A DNA stretch of 64,000 nt from Stomorhina lunata. Lineage: Eukaryota > Arthropoda > Insecta > Diptera > Rhiniidae. The notes under the pieces were generated by a model. That model was not told where the DNA came from and ran no database searches. It saw only the letters and a list, made by a program, of their open reading frames with translations. Both the position numbers and the translations under genes were made by a program. The DNA lies in contig OW121742.1 in NCBI GenBank assembly GCA_933228675.1, positions 35,350,218 to 35,414,217 of the forward strand, written 5' to 3'. Below are positions 1 to 12,841 of the stretch, one piece after another. Within the stretch, counting starts at the first letter, position 1. Each line of letters opens with the position of its first letter.

Positions 1-539
1 CAACAAACATTGAAGCATTTTGTTGCTTTGAACACAAAAAGCAACATGAGGTGGAGTCTGAAAATGTTGAGCAACATTTTGAAGCGCAATAAAAGAGAAA
101 GAGAGAATGAGTGTAGAAAATTTGTTTATGAAAACAATGTTTATCAATAATGTTTACAATGAATGTTTAAGTATATGTTTAACAACATTTATTGCCAGAT
201 AAAATGTTTTCTAGATAACTTTTATGCTGCTTGACAATAATGTTGCAATGTCTATCATTTTATTGAGAAATTAACATGTGTGGAAAATATGTATTTGAAG
301 AATTGTTTGACATTGGAAATTTTGAAAATTTCGCAATGTTTTAAAATTTTGTTTGTTACAAATAAGAAAAACTGTCTAAACAAAAATTTTTAAAGGGTAT
401 TAGTCAGAGTACAATTCTTTTAATGTTACATCGTAAAGCACATAAATTATTGTCTTGATAAAAAGATTGTTTTTTTAATGTTTTAAGCTCTTTTACAAGC
501 AATTTTTTTTATTTATCCTATACATTATAATCACCTCAA
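1..539. other. Unique AT-rich sequence with AACATT/AATGTT clusters
   Basis: No gene is visible. Short AACATT, AATGTT and GTTGC words recur many times in the first 300 bases. The same vocabulary reappears at about 4130-4280, beyond the interspersed element and satellite array that follow. Confidence 0.5.
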
Positions 540-1495
540 TGAAAAATATGGGAGCTCTAACAAAATGTGAACCGATTTTACCCATTTTCAGCACACAATT
601 TCTACAACATATCGAAAATACTTTTGCTTAATTTTGTCTCTCTAGCTCTTGTAGTTAAGGAGCTATCGCGCTATTCTTTGACGGACAGACGGACATAAAC
701 CCCCTTTTCTTTTTATATTTTTGTGTTTCCGTAAGTTTTTTATATGGGAGCTATGGTCAAATAGTAACAAAATTTTACACACTGGCTGGCATTTACCTAA
801 AACTTCTTTTTGTAAAGTTTTGTTGCTGTAGCCCTTTTCGTTAAGGCGCTATCGCGCTTTTATTTAACGGACAGACGGACATAAACCCCCTTTTCTTTTT
901 GTATTTTTGTGTTTCCGTAAGTTTTTTATATGGGAGCTATACCAAATGGTAACCGATTGTAACAAAATTTTGCACACTCGTTAGCATTGACATAAGACCT
1001 CCTCGTGCTAAATTTACTGGTTATATCTGTTATAGTTTTAGATTTATTGGCATTTATGTGTATTTTAGGTGAAATTTTGACTGTTTCCGTAAGTTTTTTG
1101 TATGGGAGCTATGACTAAATGTGAACCGATTTTGATGAAATTGTATATGCTGCCTAGGGCTTATATACACCAAAGGACTTCTATATACAAAATTTTATCA
1201 TCATAGCTATTATAGTTTGTTATTTATTAGCAAATAAGCGATTAGGCGAGGTTATACGGGAGCTATGGTCAAATGTTACCGATTTGAGGTAAAGAATGGT
1301 TTAAGCCAATTTCTGATACCCTGTAGTGAAGTGTATTCCAATAAGAGTGTTCTACACCGAACGAAACAAATGGTCGTCAGAAGGATTATGGCCTCGTGTC
1401 TAGTCAAATATTATGGACGTTTCTTGTTGATGGCTGTTTTCAAATGAAAAAAATATCTTCGGTATAGGTCCCCTGTAATCGACAGACCCGATTTC
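540..1495 (-). mobile_element. Part of a mini-me/DINE-like dipteran interspersed element
   Basis: The segment holds four or five degenerate direct copies of a module about 155-195 bp long, each beginning near ATGGGAGCTATGGTCAAA (about 549, 745, 930, 1100 and 1258). It also contains GACGGACAGACGGACAT, a GTCY-type microsatellite on the opposite strand. The GGGAGCTATGGTCAAATGT wording is the reverse complement of text in the second copy near 41915-41950, so this is the distal part of the element whose start lies at 3845. A 60-codon frame at 1265-1447 is not supported as a gene. Confidence 0.6.
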
Positions 1496-1542
1496 AATAT
1501 CTCACAATAGAAAACACCTAAGATGGATATTCGTCTTTGGCG

Positions 1543-3277
1543 TTTATTTTTATATAAATTTTCAAAAATTTTATTTTTATAGTAAATTTAAAAAAAAAAT
1601 AATTTTTATACGAAATTTTTGAAAAATTTCATTTTTATACGAAATTTTTGAAAAATTTCATTTTTATAGGAAATTTTTGAAAAATTTAATTTTTATAGGA
1701 AATTTTTGAAAAATTTCATTTTTACAGGAAATTTTTGAAAAATTTCATTTTTATAGGAAATTTTAAAAAAAAAATTTAATTTTTATGGAAAATTTTTGAA
1801 AATTTTCATTTTTATAGGAAATTTTTGAAAAATTTCATTTTTATAGGAAATTTTTGAAAAATTTCATTTTTATAGGAAATTTTTGAAAAATTTCATTTTT
1901 ATAGGAAATTTTTGAAAAATTTCATTTTTATAGGAAATTTTTTAAAAATTTCATTTTTATAGGAAATTTTTTAAAAATTTCATTTTTATAGGAAATTTTT
2001 GAAAAATTTAATTTTTATGGGAAATTTTTGAAAATTTTAATTTTTATGGGAAATTTTTGAAAATTTTAATTTTTAAAGGAAATTTTTTAAAAATTTCATT
2101 TTTATAGGAAATTTTTGAAAAATTTCATTTTTATACGAAATTTTTGAAAAATTTCATTTTTATACGAAATTTTTGAAAAATTTCATTTTATATGAAATTT
2201 TTGAAAAATTTCATTTTTATAGGAAATTTTTGAAAAATTTTGTTTTTATAGGAAATTTTTGAAAAATTTCATTTTTATGGGAAATTTTTGAAAAATTTCA
2301 TTTTTATGGGAAATTTTTGAAAAATTTCATTTTTATAGGAAATTTTTTGAAAAATTTCATTTTTATAGGAAATTTTTGAAAAATTTCATTTTTATAGGAA
2401 ATTTTTGAAAAAATTCATTTTTATAGGAAATTTTTGAAAAATTTCATTTTTATAGGAAATTTTTGAAAATTTTCATTTTTATAGGAAATTTTTGAAAAAT
2501 TTCATTTTTATAGGAAATTTTTGAAAAATTTCATTTTTATAGGAAATTTTTGAAAAATTTCATTTTTATAGGAAATTTTTGAAAAATTTAATTTTTATAG
2601 GAAATTTTTGAAAAATTGTATTGTAATAAGAAATTTTTAAAAAATTTAATTTTTATGGGAAATTTTTGAAAATTTTAATTTTTATAGGAAATTTTTGAAA
2701 AATTTCATTTTTATAGGAAATTTTTGAAAAATTTCATTTTTATAGAATTTTAAAATATTTTATTTTTATAGGAAATTTTTGAAAATTTTCATTTTTATAG
2801 GAAATTTTTGAAAAATTTAATTTTTATAGGAAATTTTTTAAAAATTTCATTTTTATAGGAATTTTTTTCAAAATTTCATTTTTATAGGAAATTTATAAAA
2901 AAATTGATATTTATAGGAAATTTTTCAAAAATTTCATTTTTATAGGAAATTTTTTAAAAATTTCATTTTTATAGGAAATTTAAAAAAATTAATTTTTATA
3001 CGAAAATTTAAAAAAAATTTAATTTTTATAGAAAATTTTTAAAAATTTCATTTTTATAGGAAATTTTTGAAAAATTTCATTTTTATAGGAAATTTCTGCA
3101 AAATTTAATTTTTATAGGAAATTGAAAAAAAAAAAATAATTTTTATAGGAAATTTTCGAAAAATTTAATTTTTATAAGAAATTTTTGAAAAATTTCATTT
3201 TTATAGGAAATTTTTGAAAAATTTAATTTTTATAGGAAATTTTTGAAAAATTTAATTTTTATAGAAAATTTTTGAAA
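1543..3277. repeat. Minisatellite array A1 (29-bp unit), about 60 copies
   Basis: Tandem units read GGAAATTTTTGAAAAATTTC followed by ATTTTTATA, 29 bp. This variant has G at the palindrome centre and lacks the two extra bases of the 31-bp form used elsewhere. Copies vary mainly by A/T substitutions, poly-A expansions and small indels, so the array is moderately old. No coding potential. Confidence 0.95.
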
Positions 3278-3308
3278 GCAATTTTAAATTTGATTTTTTT
3301 TTTTTTCG

Positions 3309-3371
3309 AAAATAACCGGACATGTAGTTTTATCCGGTTATCGGAGGAGTCCGTATAGAGAGATTTCACTG
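3309..3371 (-). mobile_element. Pogo-like (Tc1/mariner superfamily) terminal inverted repeat remnant
   Basis: On the minus strand the segment starts CAGTGAAATCTCTCTATACG and continues through GGACTCCTCCGATAACCGG. The wording is characteristic of pogo/Tigger-type termini (CAGT...CTCTCTAT...GGACACC). A TA dinucleotide sits just outside at 3372-3373. A weakly similar segment in opposite orientation (ATATCTCACAATAG...ACACC, about 1495-1520) lies just before array A1, so the array may sit inside a pogo-type non-autonomous element. No transposase is present. Confidence 0.5.
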
Positions 3372-3373
3372 TA

Positions 3374-3845
3374 TATTCGTTAAAATTCAAGCCTTTTGTC
3401 TTGATGCACCGAAGTCATTGAGGTAAAATCTATGTCAATGTATTTCGAGCTTATGTGGTTAATATAACTCGGGTAGATTCCTTGAGAGCCGGTCTCTAAA
3501 TTTTGATAACCGAAAATTTGTGGCCAAAATATCAATTCCAGGAAGTGGAACCTATGGGAGGTACCATAAAGAATGGACCGATTTTAACAAGTTTCAATAG
3601 CCATGGTCCCACAATCAAAAAAATGATCTGTGCCAAATTACATCAAATTATCTTTAGAATTGTGATCTATACTTTGTATTACATGGGGGTCGAGCCAGAC
3701 GAACGGACGGACAGACATCGCTAAATCGACTCAGAAAGTGATTCTAAGCCTATTGGTAAGACGAATAATATTTCTATGCGTTATATACATACATCAGCAA
3801 AAACTTATAATACCCTTTCCACCTATGGTGGTGAAGGGTATAAAA
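3374..3845 (-). mobile_element. Mini-me/DINE-like element, 5' part
   Basis: On the minus strand the element begins at the hairpin ATACCCTTCACCACC...GGTGG...AAGGGTAT (3806-3842). It then runs through TATTATAAGTTT, ACGCATAGAAATATT, a GTCCGTCCGTTCGTC microsatellite and GGGACCATGGCTATTGAAA. It matches the plus-strand copy at 41493-41840 over more than 300 bp with scattered differences. The rest of this copy resumes at 1495-540, beyond satellite array A1, so the element is split by a later insertion or expansion. The mini-me label follows the known association of such elements with GTCY microsatellites. Confidence 0.65.
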
Positions 3846-5671
3846 AGTTGTATAAAATGTAGTACACTAAACCACATTACCAGCAGGTAATATGGTACCG
3901 AATTACCCGGTCTTCCTCTATAATTTGTAGGTCTGGATGTATCTTTGGGCTCATGAAGATAAAATATTATGCTATGGTGGGACATCTTAAACTTTAAAAT
4001 CTGCTTTAAGTTTGAATATAGAGATAATAATAAAAATTTTGTGTCAACAAAAAATATAAAAAATTAAGTTTCTTTATGTTAAGACAAAAGTTTGCTTATA
4101 AACAAATGTATTTAATCGAAAGAAAAAAAATTTAAGATTTAAGACAACATGTTTCTGAGATTTCAAAGCAACATGTTGCCTTTAAATGTTGACAATGTTA
4201 TAACACTGTTAAATATGTCTCTCAACATTTAAAAATAACAATAACATTATGTTAAAACCGTTTAACATTACAAAAACCACACAATTGCAATTTATGACTT
4301 CTAAATGAAGAATAATTAAAAGAAACTCCTAAACATTGTTGGAAAAATCACCAATTCACACATGGAAATGTTTGAAAAGAATTAGCCAAGCAAAAAAGAA
4401 AAAAAGGTGAAAAGTTCAGTGATCTTACCAAGAAGATGCGAGAATTTTTCTTAGCATTTATTAGAGGAACTTAGCAAATTAAAACAGGCTAAAAAGTCTA
4501 AACTGCTTTAAGCAGGAAAATAAACTGACATCTCTGACATCTAATTAGACTAATGCTAAACATTTTCAAATGCATTTCAAACAAAAGAGTTTATTGATTC
4601 TAGGAAGTTGAGCTTTTTAAGTTCTTGGGCATTTGCCGAAAGTTGTTAATTTGTTAAAAGTTATTTTTATGTAAATATTTATTAGCATTAAATCTAGAGA
4701 TTGTATTTATCTGAAATAAATTTATTCTTAATCATAAAATGTAGACATAACAAACTAATTTTATGGTGGAGTTTTAACACAATTGGGGGGGATCTTAACG
4801 ATCGTTGAAGATCATAAGTCAGCTGGTGTTTATCGTCATTGACTACAAAATTATGTAAATTTTATTACATATTATTTTGAAAAATTAAATTTTTTATAAA
4901 TTGTTTTCAAATTTCTTTTATCAGTTGAGGCACTAAAAACCATCATGTTTTACATAAGAAAAAGAAAATCAAACAAGATTTTTATCAAAAACAAAAAAAA
5001 CCTTTAAGAAGTTGTAAGTCAGTTTTTAATCTTTCCCTAAACAAGTCAAGAAAATAATGTAACAAATGCAACATTGTAACATTCAATTCTTCCACACCTC
5101 AAATCTCAAGCTTAAGCATTTGGTCTTAAGAAAAATTCAAAAATTCGTATTTTGATTTTGAAAAGAAAGTTTTTATTTTGAAAATTTTTAGGCAACAGAA
5201 ATCTGTCAAAATGTCAAAATACATTTAAAACATAATAAATAGACAGTATAATCAGCCAAATGCCCAAGAAAGACAGAGAGCAGAAGATTTGGCTTTGAAT
5301 GATCTGAAAATGTTTTCAGATCTTGGCTGGAATGATGATGATGATGTTGACGCAGTGATGAATTCACTCTCACAACAAACCTTAAGGAAAAAAATACGCA
5401 TTTTAAAGAAATATGTAAATTTTGTGTAGGAAACAAAATTAACAAAAATTATAATAAATGGCCTAAACACATGACATCATAAGCTTTCGAAGATGGAAGT
5501 AATTGGGAACAAAAAACGCCTTAGGAAAATTATGAAATTACCAAAAAAAAAAAGAAATCAGAAAAGCAAAGTGGAATTTTAAGATAATTTAAACAAAGAA
5601 TCAAGATAAATTATAAATAAATTTAAAAAAGTTTCGAATTCAAATAAATTAAAAAAAAAATTTTTTTTTAA
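3846..5671. other. Unique AT-rich spacer, no gene seen
   Basis: Intron-like sequence. It holds another AACATT/AATGTT cluster (4140-4280), poly-A tracts and a short GATGATGATGATGATG run near 5332. The short minus-strand open frames here lack splice signals or recognisable domains. Confidence 0.5.
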
Positions 5672-7980
5672 ATCATATTTTTATCGGACATTTTTCATAT
5701 TTTCATAAGAAATTTCATATTTTCATAAGAAATTTTTCAAAATTTTCATATTTGCATAAGAAATTTTTCAAAATTTTCATATTTTTATAGAAAATTTTTG
5801 AACAGTTCTAAATTTGTATATGGAATTTTTCAAAAATTTCTTATTTCTATAGGAAATTTTTGAAAAATTTCTTATTTTTATAGGAAATTTTTCAAAAATT
5901 TCATATTATTATCAAAAATTTTTCAAAAATTTCTTATTTTTATAGGAAATTTAAAAAAAATTTCTTTTTATATAAATTTTTTTTTAAATTTCCTATTTTT
6001 ATAGGAAATCTTTTTATTTATAGGAAATATTATATAGGAAATTTTTCAAAAATTTCTTATTTTTATAGGAAATTTTTCAAAAATTTCATATTTTTATAGG
6101 GAATTTTTCAAAAATTTCATATTTTTATAGGAAATTTTTCAAAAATTTCATATTTTTATAGGAAATTTTTCAAAAATTTCATATTTTTATAAATAAAAAA
6201 TTCATATTTTTATAGGAAATTTAAAAAAAAAATTTCTTATTTTTATAGGAAATTTTTTAAAAAATTCTTATTTTTATAGGAAATTTTTTAAAATTTTCTT
6301 ATTTTTATAGGAAATTTTTAAAAAATTTCTTTTTTTTATAGGAAATTTTTCAAAAATTTCTTATTTTTATAGGAAATTTTTCAAAAATTTCTTATTTTTA
6401 TAAGAAAATTTTCAAAAGTTCCCTAATTTTTTAAGATTTTTTAAAAATTTCTTATTTTATAGGAAATTTTTCAAAGATTTCTTATTTTTATAGAAAATTT
6501 TTCAAAAATTTCCTATTTTTATAGAAATTTTTTCAAAAATTTTCAAAAATTTCTTATTTTTATAAGAAATTTTTCAAAATTTCCTTAATTTTTTGAGAAT
6601 TTCTTTTAAAATTTCTAATTTTTATAGGAAATTTTTCAAAAATTTCTTGTTTCTGTAGAAAATTTTTCAAAAAATTGTTATTTTTATAGGAAATTTTTCA
6701 AAAATTTCTGATTTTTATAGGAAATTTTTCAAAGATTTCTTATTTTTATAGGAAATTTGTTATTTCTATAGGAAATTTTTTAAAAATTTCTTATTTTTAT
6801 AGAAAATTTTCCAAAAATTTCTGATTTTTATAGGAATTTTTTTAAAAATTTCTTATTTTTATAGGAATTTTTCAATATTTTTAACGAAATTTTTCAAAAA
6901 TTTTATATTTTTATAGGAAATTTTTCAAAAAATTCTTATTTTTAAAGGAAATTTAAATTTTATTTTTTATTTTCAAAAATTATTTTTTTTTTTTTAATTC
7001 AAAAATTTCTTATTTTTATAGGAAAATTTTCAAAAATTTCTTATTTTTATAGGAAATTATTTTTGAACTTATTTTTATTGAAAATTTTTTAAAAATTTTT
7101 TATTTTTAGGAAATTGTTTCAAAAATTTCTTATTTTTTAGGAAATTGTTTCAAAAATTTCTTATTTTTATAGGAAATTCTTCAAAAATTTCTTATTTTCA
7201 TAGGAATCTTTTCAAAAATTTAATATTTTTATAGGAAATTTTTAAAACATTTATTTTTATAAGAAAATTTTTCAAAAATTTCTTATTTTATCGGAAATGT
7301 TTCAAAAATTTCTTATTTTTATAGGAAATTTTTCAAAAATTTCTTATTTTTTTAGGAAATTTTTCAAACATTTTTTATTGTTATGGGACATTTTTCACAA
7401 ATTTCTTATTTTTATAGGAAATTTTCAAAAATTTATAATTTTTTTATGAAATTTTTCAAAAATTTATAATTTTTTGATGAAATTTTTCAAAAATTTCTTA
7501 TTTTTATAGGAAATTTTTCAAAAATTTCTTATTTTTATAGGAAAATTTTCAAAAATTACTTATTTTTATAGGAATCTTTTCAAAAATTTCATATTTTTAA
7601 AGAAATTTTTTTAAAAATTTCATATTTTTATAGGAGATTTTTCAAAAATTTCTTATTTTTATAGGAAACTTTTCAAATTTTTTTTATTTTATAGTAAATT
7701 TTTCAAAATTTCTTATTTTTATAAGAAAATTTTTCAGAATTTTTTTATTTTTATAGGAATTTTTTTATAGGAAATTTTTTAAAATTTCTTATTTTTATAG
7801 GAAATTTTTGAAAATTTCTTATTTTTATAGGAAATTTTTTGAAAATTTTTTATTTTTAAAGGAAATTTTTAAAAAATGTAAATACAGGATTTTTTTTTTT
7901 AATTACTTTTTTTTATAGGAAACTTTTCAAAATTTTGTTATTTTTATAGGAAATTTTTCAACATTTTTTATTTTTGTCAG
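5672..7980 (+). repeat. Minisatellite array A2 (31-bp unit), about 74 copies
   Basis: Units read GGAAATTTTTCAAAAATTTC then TTATTTTTATA (31 bp). The first few units use CATATTTTTATA in place of CTTATTTTTATA. Heavily diverged, with many partial units, especially between 5930 and 6250 and around 6950. The plus sign denotes the orientation with C at the palindrome centre and TATAGG reading rightward. Confidence 0.95.
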
Positions 7981-9465
7981 AAAAAAATGTATGGTATTTA
8001 GTGAAGCTTTAGAAAAGATAATTATTTTTCGATCGTTCATAAAAATGATGTAACAATCTTTAGAGAAAATCTATCTTATGAATATTGATTTAAAATTTCG
8101 AAATTTTAAAGTCTTCAGGTATTTTTCCAATTTTATAAACAATTAATATTTATTAAAGTGAATTGTTGTTGCCTAAGATGACGTTTATAAAATTCACATT
8201 TTCGTTAATGTACTCACTTCTTACATTCACATTAACTTTATTTTGTTCATGATTGAAAAATAATGATTTTCAAATTAAAAGGAATCGAACAAGAAAAAAT
8301 CATTAATTAATGTGTGAGTTTCATGTCAAAGAAAGATTGCTCTTCGATCGGTTAGAGCTTTTTTGGGAAGTAAATAAAAAGTTTTAGCCTTTTTTTACTT
8401 AACACTTAACATTTGTTCGTTTTAGAGACATAACACATATTATTGATAGTTTGAAGAGGGAAATTATTGATCGATCGAGTCTGCCATAATAATAACAACA
8501 AAATCAAAACGATCAGTATTCAATTGAAAGCATTAGTAACATTAGCTTTTGCTGGTCGATCAATCGGTCGGTCGGTCTCTTGTCAAAACTTTCACCACCC
8601 ACCACAAGAGAAGAGAAGATATTTCTGTTGTGCGATCGCTTGTAAAATGTATTTGACAAATAATTATTGATTGAATTCGATGATTTGATTTTGATTTTCA
8701 TAAATTGAAATTGATATGAAAAATAAAAATTTATGAGAATTTCTCTAAGTTGTGCCCAAAAAAATAAAGTGATCTTGCTGGTGATCATGCTGCTGGTTGG
8801 TGGCTCGACTAAAGCATTTTCCTTTTGATTTAAACATTATTTTAAGAAAATTTGTGAAAATTTATGATTTTTATTTTATTGTCTTGTATTCTCGACCCGC
8901 TTCTTCCTTTTTCTCTTATTTTGTATTAAAATAAAATTTTTGTTGTTGCTGGCAAAAAGATCTTTAAGTAAAAGTTGTTGCCTCAACAACTTTCAGATTC
9001 TAAATCAAAACAGTGGCCGGGTTATGTTTGTATAATTTTTTTTTGCTGATTTTGAATCATTTTGTTTTGCTTTAACAAAGTTTTTCATTCTTCCAATGTT
9101 GATGATCTTTTCTCCTTTTGCTTGGAGTTGGAACGAGAGATCATTCTGTGGCCGCAGTCCGCAAAATAAAATCTAATAATATTCACTGTTTCCTTTGCTT
9201 TAAAAGACTGTGGCAAATTTATTTAAAGTTTTTTCATTTCATAAATTATAAACAATGATCTTTTTTTAAACAAGGAGTCATTTTCCTAAGCAGCCACAAA
9301 CACAAGATCGTTTAAGTCCCAAAGCTCATAAAATAGCAAACGATCGCATCCAATACATTGATCATCATTTGGGAGAAACAGACAGACAAACGGGATTTGT
9401 TTTGTTGTTACTCAAAACGAATCAATGGAAATGATCTTGAAAGGAAAATTAAAAATTTTGAATAC
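7981..9465. other. Unique spacer rich in GATC words
   Basis: Non-repetitive sequence with an unusual density of GATC/CGATCG words (for example ATCGATCGAG near 8470, GATCAATCGGTCGGTCGGTC near 8556, and others to 9360). It is less AT-rich than the flanking arrays. No convincing coding frame; the small frames at 8467-8788 overlap on both strands and show no domain. It could be an intronic regulatory segment, but that is speculation. Confidence 0.4.
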
Positions 9466-11790
9466 CCTATAGAAAATTTCCTTTAGAAAAATAAGAAATT
9501 GTTGTAAAATTTCCTATAAAAATAAGAAATTTTAGTAAAATTTCCTATAAAAATAAGAATTTTTTGAAAAATTTCCTATAAAAATAAGAAATTTTTGAAA
9601 AATTTCCTATAAAAATAAGAAATTTTTGAAAAATTTCCTATAAAAATAAGAAATTTTTGAAAAATTTCCTATAAAAATAAGAAATTTTTGAAAAATTTCC
9701 TATAAAAATAAGAAATTTTTGAAAAATTTCCTATAAAAATAAGAAATTTTTGAAAATTTCCTATAAAAATAAGAAATTTTTGAAAAATTTCCTATAAAAA
9801 TAAGAAATTTTTGAAAAATTTCCTATAAAAATAAGAAATTTTTGAAAAATTTCTTAAAAAAATAAGAAATTTTTAAAAAATTTCTTAAAAAATAAGAAAT
9901 TTTTGAAATTTTTCTTAAAAAAAATAAGAAATTTTTGAAAATTTTCTTAAAAAAAATAAGAAATTTTTGAAAAATTTTTTAAAAAAAACTAAGAAATTTT
10001 TGAAAATTTTCTTAAAAAAAATAAGAAATTTTGGAAAATTTTCTAAAAAAAAATAAGAAATTTTTGAAAAATGTCTTCAAAAAAATAAGAATTTTTTGAA
10101 AAATTTCTTAAAAAACTAACAAATTTTTGAAAAATTTCTTAAAAAAATAAGAAATTTTTGAAAATTTTCTTAAAAAAATGAGAAATTTTTGAAAAATTTC
10201 TTAAAAAACTAAGAAATTTTTGAAAAATTTCTTAAAAAAATAAGAAATTTTTGAAAATTTTCTTAAAAAAATGAGAAATTTTTGAAAAATTTCTTAAAAA
10301 AATAAGAAATTTTTAAAAAAATTTCCTAAAAATATAAGAAATTTTAAAAAAAAAATCTTAAAAAAATAAGAAATTTTTGAAAAATTTAAAAAAAAAAATA
10401 AGAAATTTTTGAAAAATTTTTTTAAAAAAAATAATAAATTTTTGAAAAATTTCTTAAAAAAATAATAAATTTTTGAAAAATTTCTTAAAAAAATAAGAAA
10501 TTTTTTAAAAATTTCTTAAAAAAATAAGAAATTTTTTAAAAATCTCTTAAAAAAATAAGAAATTTTTGAAAAATTTCTTAAAAAAATAAGAAATTTTTGA
10601 AAAATTTCTTAAAAAAATAAGAAATTTTTGAAAAATTTCCTAAAAAAAATAAGAAATTTTTAAAAAATTTCTTAAAAAAAAAAAGAAATTTTTGAAAATT
10701 TTCTTAAAAAATATAAGAAATTTTTGAAAAATTTCTTAAAAAAATAAGAAATTTTTGAAAAATTTCTTAAAAAAATAAGAAATTTTTGAAAAATTTCCTA
10801 TTTCTATAGGAAATTTTTGAAAAATTTCCTATAGAAATAAGAAATTTTTGAAAAATTTCTTAAAAAAATAAGAAATTTTTCAAAAATTTCTTAAAAAAAT
10901 AAGAAATTTTAGTAAAATTTCCTATAAAAATAAGAATTTTTTGAAAAATTTCCTATAAAAATAAGAAATTTTTGAAAAATTTCCTATAAAAATAAGAAAT
11001 TTTTGAAAAATTTACTATAAAAATAAGAAATTTTTGAAAAAATTCCTATAAAAATAAGAAATTTTTGAAAAATTTCCTATAAAAATAAGAAATTTTTGAA
11101 AAATTTCCTATAAAAATAAGAAATTTTTGAAAATTTCCTATAAAAATAAGAAATTTTTGAAAAATTTCCTATAAAAATAAGAAATTTTTGAAAAATTTCC
11201 TATAAAAATAAGAAATTTTTGAAAAATTTCCTATAAAAATAAGAAATTTTTGAAAAATTTCCTATAAAAATAAGAAATTTTTGAAAAATTTCTTAAAAAA
11301 ATAAGAAATTTTTAAAAAATTTCTTAAAAAATAAGAAATTTTTGAAATTTTTCTTAAAAAAAATAAGAAATTTTTGAAAATTTTCTTAAAAAAAATAAGA
11401 AATTTTTGAAAAATGTTTTAAAAAAAATAAGAAATTTTTGAAAAATTTTTTAAAAAAAAACTAAGAAATTTTTGAAAATTTTCTTAAAAAAAATAAGAAA
11501 TTTTTGAAAATAAAATTTTTTTAAAAATTTCCTATAAAAATAAAAATTTTTGAAAAATTTCCTATAAAAATAAGAAATTTTTGAAAAGTTTCCTCAAAAA
11601 TAAGAAATTATTAAAAAATTTCCTGTAAAAAATTTATTGAAAAATTTGCGTCAGAAAAATGGGAAATTTTAAAAATTTTCAAAAGAAAAATAAAAAATTT
11701 TTAAAAATTTCTTATAAAAGTAAGAAATTTTCAGAAAATTTCCTTAAAAATTGTTTTTTTACAAATAAGAAATTTTAGGAAATGTTTAAA
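9466..11790 (-). repeat. Minisatellite array A3 (31-bp unit, reversed), internally duplicated
   Basis: Units read CCTATAAAAATAAGAAATTT then TTGAAAAATTT, the reverse complement of the A2 unit. The middle (about 9840-10790) is a sub-block in which CCTATAAAAAT is replaced by CTTAAAAAAAT. A rare variant (AAGAAATTTTAGTAAAATTT) occurs at 9524 and again at 10901. A distinctive TTTGAAATTTTTCTTAAAAA junction recurs at about 9902 and 11341, so a block of about 1.4 kb has been duplicated. One unit near 10797-10812 is flipped. Confidence 0.95.
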
Positions 11791-12841
11791 AATGGCTATC
11801 CTAGGCTGTAGGGTACCCAGTTTATTTTGAAAAAATCAATTGTGATGGTTGATCGTTTTGGTCTTTTAGAATTTATTTATTGAAAAAGAAAGCGTAAAAC
11901 TCTCATTCGTTTTAAATAATGACTTTGGTGGTGCTGCTGCTGTTGCAAATGACGCTGGATGTTGATGAGGACTTTGTCGATATTGTTGCTGTTAATATTG
12001 TCGATGATGACGACAAAACAACAAAGCTTATGACTTCCTCCTTCAAAACATTTACGGTCTAAGGCTTAAGAAGACATTTTTTGAAGAAAGCATTATTGGT
12101 TGCATACAACAAAGTTGAAACTACAAAATAAATATTATAACAACCAACCAATAATAACAAAAAAAAGACTTGCAACATTTATTAGATCTAGTGATATTTA
12201 GAAGAGAAGCATTAGAAAAACAAAAACGGTGGTTCAATAGATTCTTCCTTTATTTTTGTCTTTAGAAAAACAATCTAATAATAGTTTGTGGCAAGATGGT
12301 TAAAAGCTGCATATACATACATGCATATGCTGCAACATCATTTACCGCCAAATGTAGGTTGTTTCTAGTGGTTATTGTTATTATCATAGGCATAAGGAAG
12401 GAGTATGTAACTGCCGATATTATAATACTACTCGTGAATGCTGCTGCTATTTTAGATCTATTGTATTTTATTTATAGCATTTTGCAACTGCTGAATAAAG
12501 CCTGCTGCCGCTGCTTGAGATGTATTGAGCTCCCTGCTAGCTCTAGGCTCTTTTCTGCTATTTTTAATATTTTTCAGAGTTTTTACTATGTCTTCGAGCT
12601 TTAGCATTTAAGCATTTAACTTAAATTATTGTAACTTTATCGCCGTCCTGTCTAACATTGTGTGGAAGTTAAACTTAACTTTCAGAGGAATTTCCCAGCA
12701 AACAAAATGGGGAAGATACATATAAAGAACATAAAACTATTGTAAAGAAAAATTGCCCTCTAAGAAAACTATGAAATACAAGGGAAATTTATCATCATAT
12801 GAATAATTAAAATGTTAAATGTTAAAAACTGATTAAATTGA
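11791..12841. other. Unique spacer with GCTGCTG/GATGAC triplet runs
   Basis: Intron-like. Around 11930-12015 there are GTGGTGCTGCTGCTGTTGC and GATGATGACGAC triplet stretches. A 102-codon frame at 12296-12604 is rich in Ile/Leu/Cys and resembles translated non-coding DNA; I found no domain, no splice signal and no support. Confidence 0.45.

Noticed and set aside
1543..3277. Telomeric-type repeat
   Set aside because: Dipterans lack simple G-rich telomere repeats and the unit is an A/T palindrome within a gene intron; no telomere-specific retroelements nearby.
3503..3724. 73-codon frame shared with 41605-41817 on the other strand
   Set aside because: Shared only because both lie in copies of the same interspersed element; no known protein and stops differ between copies.
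12296..12604. 102-codon plus-strand open frame
   Set aside because: Ile/Leu/Cys-rich translation with no domain, no splice or promoter support and antisense to the host gene; typical of chance in AT-rich DNA.
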